DNA of 64,000 bases from Leguminivora glycinivorella (GCF_023078275.1 NC_062973.1:20330956-20394955); one strand, 5' to 3'; shown: positions 22,461 to 36,506, counted from the first letter of the stretch. Numbers and translations: made by a program. The notes: generated from the sequence alone by a model not told the origin.

Positions 22461-23553
22461 CCGATATAGCCTAATATATTTTTTGTTCTTTTTTTAATTA
22501 AGGTGTCTGTTCTCTCTCTGCTAGGCTCTGCCGTGAAAAATATTTACAGAAGTAAGGAGGCCGTTCTATAATTGCTACCAGTACAAAACAAGGTCCCACG
22601 CAAAAAGAAAATAAACATCGACTACTTCGATTAAGGCACAAGATTCATGGATTTTTATTTTATATTTGGCTGTGCGGAAAGTAGGTAGCGAGTACAGGCC
22701 TAGCCTAGTGCGGGGACCCCTGGAAATTTGTGTTAACAATAATTAGGATATGCACAAATGGATGTAAATTTTACCTATCTTTTGTAACAAATGACTTTGT
22801 GTTTATGTGCAACAATAAACGATTTTTACTTTTACTTTTACTTTAGTATTAAAACCTTTGTTATTAAATTTTGATTCTCGAAAACCACGTTTTAATTTTC
22901 TACATATATCAACGGATGACCAGTACACGCTGTCCCCATTACATATAACGTCGCACATTATTGCCATATGAAAGCGGTTTCTAGCGACATTCTTTCAGGG
23001 TCAAATAAAATCTTGTCAGGCTTTAAGTGAAAATGCAGCTTCACAGGGTATGTGCCCAGCCCACGGGTATCTTTGTAACCGCAATTCTTTTGTTTCTCAC
23101 TCCATAATCTATAGGCTGATATAAAAGGCCGCACATGTAGTGACGGAACGTTCCATACACTGCGTGTGAGAGACAAGATATAGTTGCGACACATTTTTTC
23201 TCATCTATTCCAAGATTTGTAAAATAAATCTGAGAAAATCCAGAAAAACTTTATCTTGCTTATGGACTCTGAAAGACTACGATAATAGAACAACGCTTAG
23301 TAATCTTGGCAAAAAATAAAAATAATTCCGTAGCCAACTTACGGAAAGTGATATCTTCAGGATAAAAAAAATGTTTTGTTAATATATTCATTGCAATAAA
23401 AACTTTACCCAATTGTAATATAAAATCTCTGTCATGTCATAGCGTTGATATTCAGGAACTTTTACTATAAAAACTCTTGAGTTTTGCTTCAGCAAGCTAA
23501 TGCAAGAAGGAAAACTTGCGCTTGCCTTTACATAAATAATTCATAATATAGTA
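22461..23553. other. No gene seen; one retroelement-like tail
   Basis: At about 22730-22855 the sequence ends AACAATAAACGATTTTTACT with (TTTTAC)n, resembling a SINE/LINE 3' tail. The rest is unremarkable. A 78-codon minus-strand frame at 22958-23194 has no recognisable features. Confidence 0.4.
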
Positions 23554-24080
23554 AGGTCAGTGTGGGGAAGACCGTCTACCCGGAAAGACCGTCTATTGAC
23601 TATAACTTTTGTGTTTATATATCTACGCCTCTCACACCTCCGAAGGTATACCAGTTTTTCATCCTCAAGCCATTGGTCTTCAATACATATCCCTAGGACG
23701 AACACTAGTTAACAATAATCTTGATTTGTGTTTCGAGCTCGAACACCGAGTTCAACATGGTTCCGCAAAAAATTAAAATAAAATAGAAGCAGTCGGAATA
23801 TTTGTATATTTTATATGTAACGTAGTCATTTAATAACCGTTCTTTCTGACTAGTACTATTAATCTACTCAAAACGCGCTCAATTTCTAGTCTTATGTTCT
23901 GAAATATGTAACTTAGAAATTGTGCCTACTCAGAAAGTCCGGCATAAAAGAGAAAGGCAAGACCGGCATACGATAAACAAGGAATTGCCAACCTTTTTTA
24001 GGCTTTATTGGAAATAAGTCGAGTGTAAACGATATCAATATATAAGTACGTTTTTGGCTTATGGTAGTTGTACCGTTTTT

Positions 24081-24615
24081 AGGGTTCCGTAGTCAACTAG
24101 GAACCCTTATAGTTTCGCCATGTCTGTCTGTCCGTCCGTCCGTCCGTCCGCGGATAATCTCAGTAACCGTTAGCACTAGAAAGCTGAAATTTGGTGCCAA
24201 TATGTATATCAATCACGCCAACAAAGTGCAAAAATAAAAAATGGAAAAAAATGTTTTATTAGGGTACCCCCCCTACATGTAAAGTGGGGGGCTGATATTT
24301 TTTTTCATTCCAACCCCAACGTGTGATATATTGTTGGATAGGTATTTAAAAATGAATAAGGGTTTTTTAAGATCGTTTTTTGATAATATTAATATTTTCG
24401 GAAATAATCGCTCCTAAAGGAAAAAAAAGTGCGTCCCCCCCCCTCTAACTTTTGAACCATAAGTTTAAAAAATATGAAAAAAATCACAAAAGTAGAACTT
24501 TATAAAGACTTTCTAGGAAAATTGTTTTGAACTTGATAGGTTCAGTAGTTTTTGAGAAAAATACGGAAAACTACGGAACCCTACACTGAGCGTGGCCCGA
24601 CACGCTCTTGGCCGG
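24081..24615 (+). mobile_element. Helentron-like element with (GTCC)n block, copy 2
   Basis: Over 90 percent similar by eye to 5664-6194, with the same ends, short GTCC block and 3' hairpin. It is inserted in the 2.4-kb TIR element. Confidence 0.75.
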
Positions 24616-24983
24616 TTTTTATTTTAACTTCGAAATACAGTTATGGTAATGATTCGTATGGTGTTACTAAAATCATTCGAAAGTATTAAGTAAAAATAAA
24701 ATATATGTGACATGGTTATGAAGAATGATGAGAGATGAACAGAAGTAAGCCTACACTGCATTATTAATTATCATATTTATGTTGGTAGAATTATCATAAG
24801 TTCTACCCGTTTTTTATTATTTTTGTTACGTAGAGTGTGCAAAATGCGGCGACAAATATTTCAAAAGAGAGTAGGGTTTCAAGTTGGTCATTATTTTTAT
24901 AATCAGCATTACCCAACAGGGACCGTATAGGTACCCATAAAACGGTTTTGACCGACTATTTTACGGCTACCCGACCCTTAATT

Positions 24984-25404
24984 GACATTGCTGACTGTCA
25001 CTTTGACACAAAAGTGGTCATGGGTGTGGTCAAACAGGTTCTCGGGGGTGCTCATTCCAATAACCATTACAGCCAAAAAACTGTTTGATGACACCCATGA
25101 AAACTTTTAATTCAATGTGACAGTCAACTATATCAAATTCTAAATTGATCATTAATTTAGGAATCAGCACCCCCGCAAACTTATTTGACGACACACCAGA
25201 CGACTTTTGTGTCAAAGGTCAGCAATGTCAGATTTCAAATTAGTCATTAATTTTGGAATGAGTACCCCGAAAACCTATCTGACGACACCTATTACGACTT
25301 TTGCGTCGAAGTGACAGTCAGCAATGTCAGATTCCAGATTGTTTATTAATTTTGAAACTTTTGTGTCAAAGTGATAGTCAGTAATATCAGATTCCAAAAA
25401 ACAT
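24984..25404. repeat. About 100-bp minisatellite with one inverted unit
   Basis: Units share GTCAGCAATGTCAGATTCC, ATTAATTTTGGAAT and TTTTGTGTCAAAG. The first unit (about 24984-25080) is in reverse orientation (GACACAAAAGTGGTCATGGG) relative to the later ones. Confidence 0.55.
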
Positions 25405-26104
25405 ATTTGATAATGTCTGGGACATTGCTAAGAAATGTTACCAAACTATTTCACGTACCTAATATCCTATTACCTTTACTTAATAACCAAGTTTCAAAAA
25501 CAAAACAGTAGTTGGATTTATATGAGCCTGTAATATCGTGACTAAATTGGACCTGAAAAGAAAAGGTTATGAACCCCATCTACGGAACATATGCCGGTCT
25601 TGCCTTATAAATGGAAAAATGATTCTATGTTTAAAATTTCAACGTTATTTTATTAATTATCTAGCACATTCTGCCCTGCTATTACGTAAAATAACAATGA
25701 TCATGGTTTTGGAACCTAGTCTCATATGAAATTACGGGACAACAAGCACTAGACGGTCTTCCCGTGCTCACCCCGGGGGGACAGTCAACCCGCCGAGCCT
25801 TAAAAAATGTGATTTTTATCACTTAAAATTACCATATTTCGCCAAAAGATTATTAAAAGCTTTGTAAAATATAATATTTTCTACCCCATAGGACCATGCG
25901 CATTACGCCAGACTAGATTAATTATAGAGTTTTATCCACTCAAACTTTATTTCAAATAAACTATGCCGGTCTTGCCCGCACTGACCTTAACTAAGGTTTC
26001 ATTTGATATCTATTACGATCGTCATAAAACAGGAAAACCTACAACTACTAATCCATAGGTACGCATCAATTTTTTCCCCAATCGTGGTAAGTGTCTCGAT
26101 AGTC

Positions 26105-26240
26105 TAAGTGCGTTTTATTATCCGATCCGATATCAGATGTAGGACCGATGTCCCATATATTACAGGCGCCATCTTGGATTTTTTCCATAGAAATCCTTCC
26201 GACATCCGATATCGGATCGGATAATGTGAAAACGGACTTA
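26105..26240. mobile_element. Short MITE of the GTTTTCACATTATCCGATCC family
   Basis: The left end GCGTTTTATTATCCGATCCG and right end CGGATCGGATAATGTGAAAA are inverted. It is related to the ends of 17061-17778 but only about 136 bp long. Confidence 0.7.
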
Positions 26241-26351
26241 CTCGATAGCGTAAACGTCAGGAAAAATGATACATTGTAAAGAGAAAGTGGACAACAACCC
26301 CAAACAGTTAGGTATTTGTAGATAATTATTAGAACTAATAACCTACCCACA

Positions 26352-26560
26352 AAATTAAAATGTTGAAAAAACCCCCGACAAAGTAGACCGATTTTCATGA
26401 AACATGGCTAAGAACACTTCCGACTAACTCAGCTTTCAAAAAATAAACTAAATCTAAATCGGTGCATCCGTTCGGGAGCTACGATGCTACATACAGACAC
26501 ACACACAGACAGACAGACACGTCAGACTTATCCCCGTCGTTTTTGCGTCGGGGGTCAAAA
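26352..26560 (+). mobile_element. (CAGA)n-bearing element, copy A
   Basis: It runs from AACCCCCGAC to GTCGGGGGTCAAAAA. It contains CGATTTTCATGAAACATGGC, AAATCGGTGCATCCGTTCGG and an ACAGACAGACAG block. Relatives are 45249-45456 (inverted), 49598-49830 and a fragment at 35760-35840. Opposed CCCCCGAC/GTCGGGGG ends plus a tetranucleotide block recall the (GTCC)n family. Confidence 0.65.
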
Positions 26561-26639
26561 ATGATATATTTGTAAGTAGATAATTTTCAGTGACGTTTAC
26601 GCTGTCGCGTAGTATCTATATTCGTAACTAATCATTATT

Positions 26640-26885
26640 ATCAGCCCTTTATCGCCCACTGCTGGGCATAGGGCTCTCTTCTAGTACGCCACTTCTCCCG
26701 GTCCTGGGCTAATCTCATCCAGTTGTGACCCGCAGTCGTCAACCCACCGAGCCAACGGATGCCAGGCACTTCTTACATTTGTTAGCGGCCACCATTCCGT
26801 TAACATTTTAGTCCACCTGCCATCACTCTGCCTAGCAACATGTCCTGCCCAACTCCATTTTAGTTTGGTAATTACGAAACCTACG
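26640..26885 (-). pseudogene. RTE-type non-LTR retrotransposon, C-terminal ORF2 remnant
   Basis: On the minus strand the frame reads KLKWSWAGHVARQSDGRW, then TEWWPL, RWVDD and ALCPAVGDKGLI, with an internal TAG. WAGHVAR-x(4,5)-RW-x-K...RW-x-DD is the conserved C-terminal region of RTE-clade retrotransposon polyproteins in Lepidoptera. The rest of the element is absent, so it is a 5'-truncated dead copy. On + it is seen as CACTGCTGGGCATAGGGCTC. Confidence 0.75.
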
Positions 26886-27008
26886 TAACCTTACTAACGG
26901 TAATAGGTAATTACTATGTATATTCTTAAACTAATTAATGGTAGAGAAAAAGTATTGTGCCAGCCTTATATTTTGTGGTAGTAGAGGCTAAATGTTGAAC
27001 TTCACCTT

Positions 27009-27110
27009 TTGATATCGGATCGGATCATTTGAAAACTTACTCAGTTAGTGCATTTTCACATTTGATTTTTGCCTTTGAAATCCTTCCTACATCCGATATC
27101 TTTCCCAAAG
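27009..27110. mobile_element. Degraded copy of the GTTTTCACATTATCCGATCC MITE
   Basis: TGATATCGGATCGGATCATT and CCTTCCTACATCCGATATC are recognisable fragments of the family at 17061 and 26105. Confidence 0.5.
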
Positions 27111-30100
27111 ACCATAGAAATATAACCCATACCTATATTATATCGCATATGATGAGTTCACGTGTGGTGATCGTCGATGGCAGGCAAATGAAACCACGGA
27201 TGCAATTTTGAAAACAATATCAAATTTAATACATAAATAGGATTTATGTACTTCTACATACATGTTTTCATCTATCATATTTACACTGAAACACATATTT
27301 TCCTAATCATTAAGCTACATTTTTCACATTTCTGTCGTAAAATTAATAATAATATAATAAGCAACTGAAAAATATAACAAAAATAATGTAGTTTTTACGA
27401 CATAAACATAATTATGCGAAAAAAAAATTAAACATGTACAAAATAATTTATACGTAACTTTGGGGCACGTGGGTACTACAACATAGTATCCAGCAGTCCC
27501 TACATACTAACAATGCATTACCGTGGTCTAATATTAAAATATATTATCTATTACTCGCTAAGTACCCCTTGCGGTTGACAAACGGGTTATTGCAACTAAC
27601 TACTCGTTCTTACATAACATTTTCAACTCTAAAATTATTAAATTTCGATGCACATCGCGCGGACGGCTCACTATTGTGCTGCATACATTATGCTTTATCG
27701 TTTGCCATAATTACCATTTGTTCTTAGCTATTGTCGTAAAAAATAAATATTGTCAGTAATCTTCGTTCAAATCAATAATTATAAAGGTTATGTAATAAAG
27801 GTGAATTCACACTGACGAATACTTTTTGCTCAGTAAAAAATATTTTGTTCGAAGAGTCATAAATGTCATAAATGTCAATGATGGCAAACGAATTGTCAAA
27901 AATAATGACATTTCAAATTAGCTGTAAGAAAGCGCCGCTGATTGCTGTTGACTTGAAAACACAAATGTCAATTCACAGTAGGGCCTACCGCGAGAGTCGT
28001 TTGAAGACTTGCCTCCCTTTCACGCTTACGTATGAATTTACAAGTGCGACAGAGAGAAAACCCGTCGAACGTGGTTCGCGGTACGCCCTATGATGCGTGT
28101 GCACGCGAGCGATTCAGAAACGCGCTGCTATCGCACCTAGTGTGTATTTGCCTTAAAGGCGATGGTTTCACATTCAAAAACACAATTTGCGAACTAATTT
28201 ATTCATTTGCTGGTAAATTGTGTTTTTTAAACGTTTGAAACGGTCAAAGTCACCTGAATGTGTTTGATCTTTGAAGAAACCTTAAACCTGCTATAACTGC
28301 CTTTTGAGTAGGAAATTCGTCACAGTACCTAATGGCAAATTTACTATTTAAGAAAGCCGAGCTAAAGAAAATGTATCTGTGGTTTATTATAGAGACTCCA
28401 TACAAATTCATGCAGGTAATAGTAATAAGTCACAGGCATATTTTCTGTAATAGCCCTAGGTATATGTAAAAAAATATTAAAAGTTGCTATTTTAACTCTT
28501 CATAAGTTCCGAAAACCCGTACACCCTGTCACTACATGTCGACTTTTCCATTACGATTTTCAAACAGTCAACCAGACAAACACAAGTTTCTTACACAGTA
28601 AAACACTGCTTCATATAAAAATGTGCATTATCCTAGCAAGTCCACTAATCTAAGTTAATGTTGTCAAACCTTTTTTACACAAGTCGACAGTCAAGTACCT
28701 TTAGCAAAATATTCTCAATCAATTACAATTTTTATCTGTTTTGAATTTTATATTTACATAATATTTGTCAAATTGTCACACATGTAACACCACATTCAGT
28801 AAATTTGCCTTTTTAGTATATTTCGATTCAATAACTTCATAATTTTGTATGTTTTAGAACATGCACGCACAGTTGATAGGTACAATCTGAACAAAAATGA
28901 TCTTACTAATATTACATCAATGTCTTTAGTCAAAGTTTATGCACAGCATGCCAAATAAAGTTGGCCACTCTAAAAAAATGCAAATGCACTATTATATACA
29001 AAACTCTGACTAAAAATACATCCGTTTAACCTAAATGGAGTTCATAATTTCACATTAACGCTATGCCTTAACGGAACAGACTTTTATTTCGGTCTCAAAT
29101 AATTGACCATCTGGATTGACATACCCCGACTCGTTGCGGTGTGTAACTCATACAACATCATATGCTTCAACAACCAGGAGATATATTAACTAACATCCTT
29201 AACTTAATCATGAGAGACCTCCGAGGAGTCATCATTCGTCTACTGTTGCTGTACACTCCTGCCGAACAAAATGTTAGGCAATTTTTTGTGGTCTAATGTT
29301 CAATTCACTCGGCAGTAATGTCATCGCGAATTATCAATTAACGCCTAAACTTTAGGTACGTCATCTATACACATTAGGATTTTTCTAAATGGCTCAAGAT
29401 TACGTATTTTATATTTGGCAGATTACTAATTCCCAACACCTACGTTAAAATCGATGTCGAACATCCGCAAACCACTCATAGTAACTGATTGACTTTAAGT
29501 CACAATTAATATAACTAATCCATAACTACAAGATAGAAATAATATAGAAATTATTCACCTCCTGGTGAATCAAATGCGAGCTAATTTTGTACATTATATT
29601 TCTAAACGTAACTGAAAATAACGAAATTTTGTTTTAGTCACAAACGAACAAGGTATCTATAGCACCAATGTCAGCTGCAAATATACGTAGTTAAGTATAC
29701 AAGCAGTGAATATAATTATAGTGTAAAATTAAAATAACTTGCGTAACCGAATTGATAAATGGGCGAAGCGAAACGAACGTGTTTTAATATATACATAAAA
29801 ATGGACGCCAAAAGTACAAGAATTGACCTTACATGATACACATATTAAATTGAACACTTATTGGCTACATCTATCACAAACAGTCCACTGAGGTAATTCG
29901 CAGAATGAACTTTTTTGTTTTCGAAGAGATTATAAGCTAACACTCGATATAGCTAAAATAATGAGTAAATCCTGTACTTAGATGACGAAATTAATATCTG
30001 GGACTAGAGATCTGACTAAAACGGGTTTGGTTGTGCGTCAGCTTCAATGCGAGCACTTTATTTTATGGTTTGTTTTTTCTTAAACGCGATGCTATTAAAC

Positions 30101-31207
30101 TTTTTAAAATCTTCAACATTTCATGTCAATAGGCACAATTATCGGAGCAATAATTATATCTTACCACCGTACCATTAATATTTGTGCATGTCTATATAAA
30201 ATGCAATATAAGTATTTACGTGATTTAATCATAATGCCTGTGGAAACTTACTAAAAAAACATTCATTGTAACTGTAATAGTAGATTTCGGTATATATTTG
30301 GTGTCAAGTAGTTTGAGCAATATTGTAAACATTTTTGGTAGGTACGTTATGGCTCAGAGGTACAGGTTCTTAGTAAATAATAAATAACACAAATAATATG
30401 GCGTATTACAAATAATTACAATCTAATTGGTGCCAGTTATTGCAGAAAACAGTTATGCAATATACATACATTGGTACGATTTACACTAGAATTTACTAGT
30501 TGTACCTATATTACAATATTGTAAAGGAGATTTTATTACAAAGAAACATGCAGATTTCACTTTGGAATCAATCAAGTAAATATATATGTAATATTGGTTC
30601 TATACCTACATCTACAAATTTTGGCCCACAAAACAAATCATCACAGATGCAAAATCAGCATCTTAATTCTGAGGCAATATTTTATTCCCATGCAACCAAA
30701 ATTTACAGGCATACGATTGTAAACCAATAATCCTATTTATAAGACCGAGTTACAGCTATGGTTACGGACAGACATCGCGACATAAGTACTAGGTAAACGG
30801 CATTGTCGCTAAACGAGACACTTTCTACATCCGAAATAAACTCACAGACACTTACCCGTTCTTCAGAGGTACTTGAATATATGAATAGACCATAATTTAG
30901 GTGTTCGGAGGGGACAGTGCGGCGACGACACTAAAACGATGAGAAATCAACTCGGCATAGTCCACTACACGCTACGCGAGGTCGAAAAGTCTTAACTAAC
31001 TTCGTCCAAAATATCACTTCGAAATATAACATTATGTCGCACCTTCAGATTGTTTTCGTTACTAACAGGTTTTGATTAAGAACACTGGTTTCAGTCTCTA
31101 GAGTACCTAGGTCTCCTGATGCGCGGTTCATTTGTGATGAACAGTTATTTGGAAATGCTGACACAAAGCTCGTCATTTTAATTGACCGCTTCAGAAGTTT
31201 TCCAATC
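27111..31207. other. No gene seen (4 kb)
   Basis: AT-rich with short frames only. The stretch 27800-28170 is richer in GC and may be repeat-derived (CCTCCCTTTCACGCTTACGT), but I cannot name it. No RNA gene was recognised. Confidence 0.45.
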
Positions 31208-31456
31208 CTAAGGTAGCGTTCCCACTTAAGCGTCGCGTGTCTCGGGGCGCGCAACGGACGTCTCCGCCACGCCGCCTGAATGTAATTCACGTGGCGGCGG
31301 CGTGGCGCGCGCCGCGCCGCCTGGGGGCGCGTCTTACGTCCTTCCTATACATAATGTACTGAGGAGACGTTTTTTGAATTACATTCAGGCGGCGTGGCGC
31401 GGACGTCCGTTCCGCACCTCAGGACATGCGTCTCTTAAGTGTGGCCGGTCCCTAAA
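31208..31456. mobile_element. GC-rich MITE
   Basis: The ends TAGCGTTCCCACTTAAGCGT and CTTAAGTGTGGCCGGTCCCT are imperfect inverted repeats. The inner arms CCGCCTGAATGTAATTCA and GAATTACATTCAGGCGG are nearly perfect. The GC content is far above its surroundings. Confidence 0.65.
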
Positions 31457-34400
31457 AGCGTTGCAACTACCTGAAACAATCAAACAAACACATAAATAAA
31501 ATCATTGATAAGTGATCTTGCTAGACTAACGTACATGTATATTGTGTACGTAAATATAAGTTTTAAACTCCCTCATACATTTTTCCAAATCTCGATGAAA
31601 ATAAATAGCAAAAATAATTTAGTTTTTTGGAAGAAGTGAGTGGGCACTAAGAATATACTTGACAAATTTTCTTTCTGTATATTTCAGAGAAAACTGATAT
31701 TTAATTCTACCGCCTTCGCCTATGATATCCATATACATTCCAAGCAATTTACATTCTAATTAAATCCAAATAGCCAATAAAAACGTCACGCCCCAGTATC
31801 GTAGTAATCTCGATGTAATTCTCACTCGGGAGAACCACCCGGTTGCAAAAAGCGTAAGTTGTACGAAAAAGAGTGGTGGATAAGTCATTTTGGAACGGGG
31901 TTTCGGGATTATCAGCATTTCTCGTTCGGCAGAGTTTCTGCTGAGTTTGTGGAGTGTAAATCGTAACCTGCCCGCCTGGGCGTCGCCGCGAGCCCCCCCC
32001 GCGCCCGCAGGTGACGACCGCCAGTGCTGCCCCATTCGATATTTTCGCAAGATTTTCTGAACTTTGGAATTATTGAATTTGCTTAGAGCTAGTTTTAGTG
32101 ATTCGTAAAGTTTTCGTATTTTGTGAAATAGAATTGTAGGAATGATTCATTATTTTTTTTCTATTTATGATTTATGCTAGAAACATGTATTTTGGAAATT
32201 GTTTGCTCGGATGCAACTTACTGAAAGTTTGATAGAAACAAGCGCGAAAATTTATCTTGGAAGTCAGCAATTTGCACCCGATTTTTAAGTGCCATATTTT
32301 TATTTTGACAAAGTCGTTGTTCCGGAGTCCATACAGTTTTTGATGTTTCATATATTTGTATCCTTAAAATTTCAAGTAAACTAACCATTAATATACGGTT
32401 GAAAACGTTGGTTTTTGTAACCCAATTCTTGAGATTAGGTAAATAGAGTCCAGGATGTCTCGCTAACGTGCTATTTGAAAACGAAGCAACTGGTTCGGTA
32501 ACTAACCTTACCGATTTTATCTTAACATGTAACTACTCGCTACTCTGAAATCGCAGCATTCGTGCCACCCCTACCGACGCACTCCCGCAGCCCTAAAAGA
32601 ATCCACGATAAATCTGTCGCATATTCAGCGACGTATAGTGCCACAAACTTATCGTTTTCCGCCGGCCAACGCCGAAACCAACTTCCTCGCGTACAAACTT
32701 TGTCCCGCACCGCTTTTTTCGCTAGAATAAATAACTTTGTTTCATTGTAACTGACTTTCTCGGTGAGTCATTGGTCAGAATAAGCGTTCTTGAGACGATT
32801 TCTATATGTGGTGCAGATAATTGGCATGAGAGGCCAGAAATAACGCTGGCATTAATAAAGGGAACTAGACGGAGTTTGCACGGTTCAGGATTCTTGATAA
32901 AGCAACATAGTTGCTTAACGACGGTGATGTATGAATTAGTTCATTTTAGCAAAGGTTTCTTTAATTTGCCACCCAACAAAATGAACAGGTGGATTGGTTG
33001 AGAAGTTAAAATAAAATAATCCTAGATGCAGAGAACTATATGCACGTTAATTATGAATTATATCTTCATTTTATTTTCATATGGCGTTTGATTTGTTTTG
33101 TAATTTTGATTTGTTTGATATGATTTATTAGCAGGCATTAGGTAAGAATTTTTGTCAACACCAGAGGTTATGGGGAATAAACAACCTACTGGGTATCAAT
33201 ATAAAATAAAGTTACTCGACTACTATTCGAACAATAATCGAAAACCGAATCCATTTGACTCGATGCCTTTATTCATTGAGTGTTTTATTGTCTGAACGAG
33301 CAGTTTGTATATTTATCCGTTTTATAGCTAGGTTATCTTAATCGTGCCAGTCCCGAGTTCGAGACGCAATTCTATTGGGAGCTTTATTGCTGTCTAGGGA
33401 ACGCACGTCTATGTCATTGTGTCAACTGTGTCCTTGGCTTTTGTAATATTAAATAATCTTTGATTCTATCTAAATTCCTAACCTAGTAGTATTTTTTATG
33501 TATATTTTGATTTCACTTTCACCATACATTTTCCTTGTCATTCTCATGAAATATCATAGAAAAATATTTAGGTCATTAAGCTTGCTCTGCTCTAAAGTAA
33601 GCTTAGTTATGTCTCTATTGCTATATACTATTGGTTCTAGAGTAAATACTTGTTGTTAAAGTCATTAACTCATTTAAGTCACGATAGTCTTAAGCGCCGT
33701 ATAATTTATGTAATATTTATGTAGATAATTACGTGTTTACCATGAATAAACTATTGCATCTTGAATTTTGAATCTTGAATCTATAGATTTATAGCAATTT
33801 CCACATTTTACAAAATATCCAAAAACTATCTCGACAAATTCTGGATTGGTTAATCATGAATCTGCTTACAAAATTTCATGAGAATCGGTTGAGAATTGCG
33901 ACATGTAGACGAGAACATCCGGACATACAAAATCTATGCTGTCGCTGCGGTCAATTATGTAACGGCGTCCCTAACAGCTGTCCAGTTGAAATACGCTGCG
34001 GATCCCAGTGACTTGGCACAGTTTTAACCCACAGCGCTAACTTACGACCGCCTATTACCATCCCAGCAATTGTAAACGTCCTCGAAATTTCCACAAAAAC
34101 ATTTCCGATTTTTCGCGGCGATAATAAATCGAGTTTCGGATGTCACGGGTTATAAAACATAGGCGTCGTTGGGTATCGAGAGAATCCGGTAGGCGGTGAG
34201 AGCGTGAATTTATTCAGACTGGGGACGGCTGACCTCCTAACAACGAGTTATTTAGGGCGCACTTCCTTTAGTGATCGGGCCTATTCGCGACTCCGTGTCT
34301 CCGAAGTGAGATCTCGATTAAGAAATAAAGTGTGTACTCGTATTCTGAGCAGGTAGGTCTTTTCTACTCAATATAGACTTAATTCTCACTTACAAAACCA

Positions 34401-34811
34401 AAACACCAACGCGTGCCCTCAATAATGCTCTAAATAGGTATATGGCTCCCAATAATCGTATTACGTATACATTAATAATTATGTGTAATGTGTATAAGGT
34501 GTGAAGCAATACTCGATCAAAATAAGTGACTGATCCGTTTAATGTTTAAGGCAGTGTCTCATTTGCATTAGTTTTGTTTTTAAAATTATCCGACCCAACT
34601 TAAAATAGAATTAGAACTTAAAATTGATTACGTTTTTAATAAGATTAAAATGAATATGCATACCAGTTCCAGTTTCAATAGTTTTATTGCCCGGTTCTTA
34701 AATTCCTTAAAATTTCCATGTAAATGCCCTAGTAGCTAACTACTACAATGTACGGTTTGAAAATGACAACACGTATAAATACTACATATATTATCAAGTT
34801 TTAATAGCTAT
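31457..34811. other. No gene seen (3.3 kb)
   Basis: Includes a GC-rich patch at about 31960-32030 (GCCCGCCTGGGCGTCGCCGC, CCCCCCCCGCGCCCGCAG) that is not clearly an exon. A retroelement-like tail, TGAATAAACTATTGCATC then (TTGAATC)n, lies near 33740-33780. Nothing else can be supported. Confidence 0.4.
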
Positions 34812-35027
34812 TTAGCACAATTTTCTATGGCCAATTTTTTGAACGGGTAATTTTCCAAAGCGCCAACATATTTGTGGGTGACAAAACCATTTGCATTCCT
34901 CATATGAAAGACGGAGATGCCCCGTCAGATTTATCGCATAGTTTCTTAGCGTTTCGTCATCCAATTCGGGTGGAATGGCAGATGCGCATTTTTCCTCAAG
35001 TTGCAGACAAATTAATTGTTTTGGCAT
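34812..35027 (-). other. 71-codon open frame of unknown nature
   Basis: It starts MPKQLICLQLEEKC and contains PPELDDETLRNYAINLTG and HPQICWRFGKLP. The composition is protein-like (acidic and basic residues, several Cys and Trp), but there is no known motif, no splice context and no neighbour that would explain it. It may be a TE fragment or chance. I do not claim a function. Confidence 0.2.
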
Positions 35028-36506
35028 AAAATAACTGAAATACTTTGGCTATTTATAATTGTTCAACTTATTAGCTGCGCATTATTATAAACAATATGTA
35101 TAAAATTAAAGACATTAATTTTAAACTGAAGTATGCAAACATGCTATTTAATTTTAATATGGAAATAAGGACCGACCAGAAATATTGTACCTACCTATGT
35201 CTACGCGCCATGTTGAAGAATTTCATTAGAACTAATTTCTTTATACTATACTGAACTGTCACCACAGATGTCATATATACCATAGATCAAGCAAACGTAT
35301 CTACTTAGCGTGTCAAATGAACTCAGTGAAATCCACTGAGTTGTCCGTCTTTACTCGCAGCTTGCAGCTTTCGGGCGTCAATTCTTGTAAGTTGAAGTCA
35401 ACCAAAACATAAAAAATGCCTCGTTACGTGATATTCAATTGCAACAACACAAAAATTATGAACAATCAAGAGCCTGAGACATATTTAAAATTACAGGCAA
35501 GAATCAACTTCAGTACAAAATTTGACACGCTCGGCCCCTATACAAATATATGAATTTGTTTCTTCTATCTAAATTAAGTTCTGTGACTGTCACCGTACGA
35601 GTATACGTCAGAATAACAGCGCCCTCTTTACAATAGTCATATATTTCTGATTTGGCTTTACTTCATGGTTACATGTGTAAGTATTTACCGAATATCAAGT
35701 TGTTTAAATGTAAGTTATTGTATCGTTGAAGTAAATTATTATTTTCGCTGCGGCAATTTGTGTAACAGACAAACACACACACAGACAGACAGACACGTCA
35801 AACTTATAACACTCCGTCGTTTTTGTATCGGGGGTTAAAAACATTCCGAATAATGAAACACTACGGCGGCTTTCCATCTTACCCTTCAAGAAGAACCGTT
35901 CCATCTTAACCCATGTTACTGTAACCCATTCAGTGCTAATCACGACATGTTGTCGTTTTGCCTTTACGACGCATTTTCGCTACATACGGGGAAATCCATG
36001 TTATGGCCTTCAACGTAGCGCTACTACGAACGTAGCTCAGCGGTGAAATGTGTTAATATAATTTTTGGATAAAGAAAAAAATGTGCATTATGAAAAAAAA
36101 ACGCAATCCACGAAATAAAGAAAATAAAACCTGTAAATACCAGTATTCTCCGCATTCTCTCATATATCCGTCACGTCTTTGCCTTTGGCTAGTCTGTGGC
36201 CAAGAGTAAGCCCATTTATAATAAAAAAATAAAATATAAAAAAATACAACATGAACCACCCAACTCGCAAACTCGCTGAAAGTTTCCACGCAACTCTGCG
36301 AACCTTAGCCTTTGTCTCGGCTCGTACATAGAAGCCACCTGTTGCCGGGGGCGGGGCGGCACGCCCAACGCCCTGCCACGTGGGGCCTACGAACTTTCTA
36401 TCGACCTCATTTACAGGAATTATGCCTGAAAGATTATAATAACACATTTCAGTACTGCTTGATTGTTTATGTAATCACCGCCCACGTTCCGCGTACAAAT
36501 CGTAAA
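35028..36506. other. No gene seen; one (CAGA)n element fragment
   Basis: The fragment at 35760-35840 has ACAGACAGACAGACACGTCA and TCGGGGGTTAAAAA, the 3' part of the (CAGA)n family. The rest shows no gene. Confidence 0.45.

Larger units (their letters stand above)
23554..25987. mobile_element. 2.4-kb TIR element with dispersed AAGACCG motifs
   Basis: The ends AGGTCAGTGTGGGGAAGACC and GGTCTTGCCCGCACTGACCT are inverted and flanked by TA. AAGACCGTCTA / CAAGACCGGCAT motifs recur at about 23571, 23583, 23955 (forward) and 25590, 25752, 25964 (reverse). The interior carries a nested Helentron-like element and a minisatellite. No transposase frame is visible. Confidence 0.6.
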
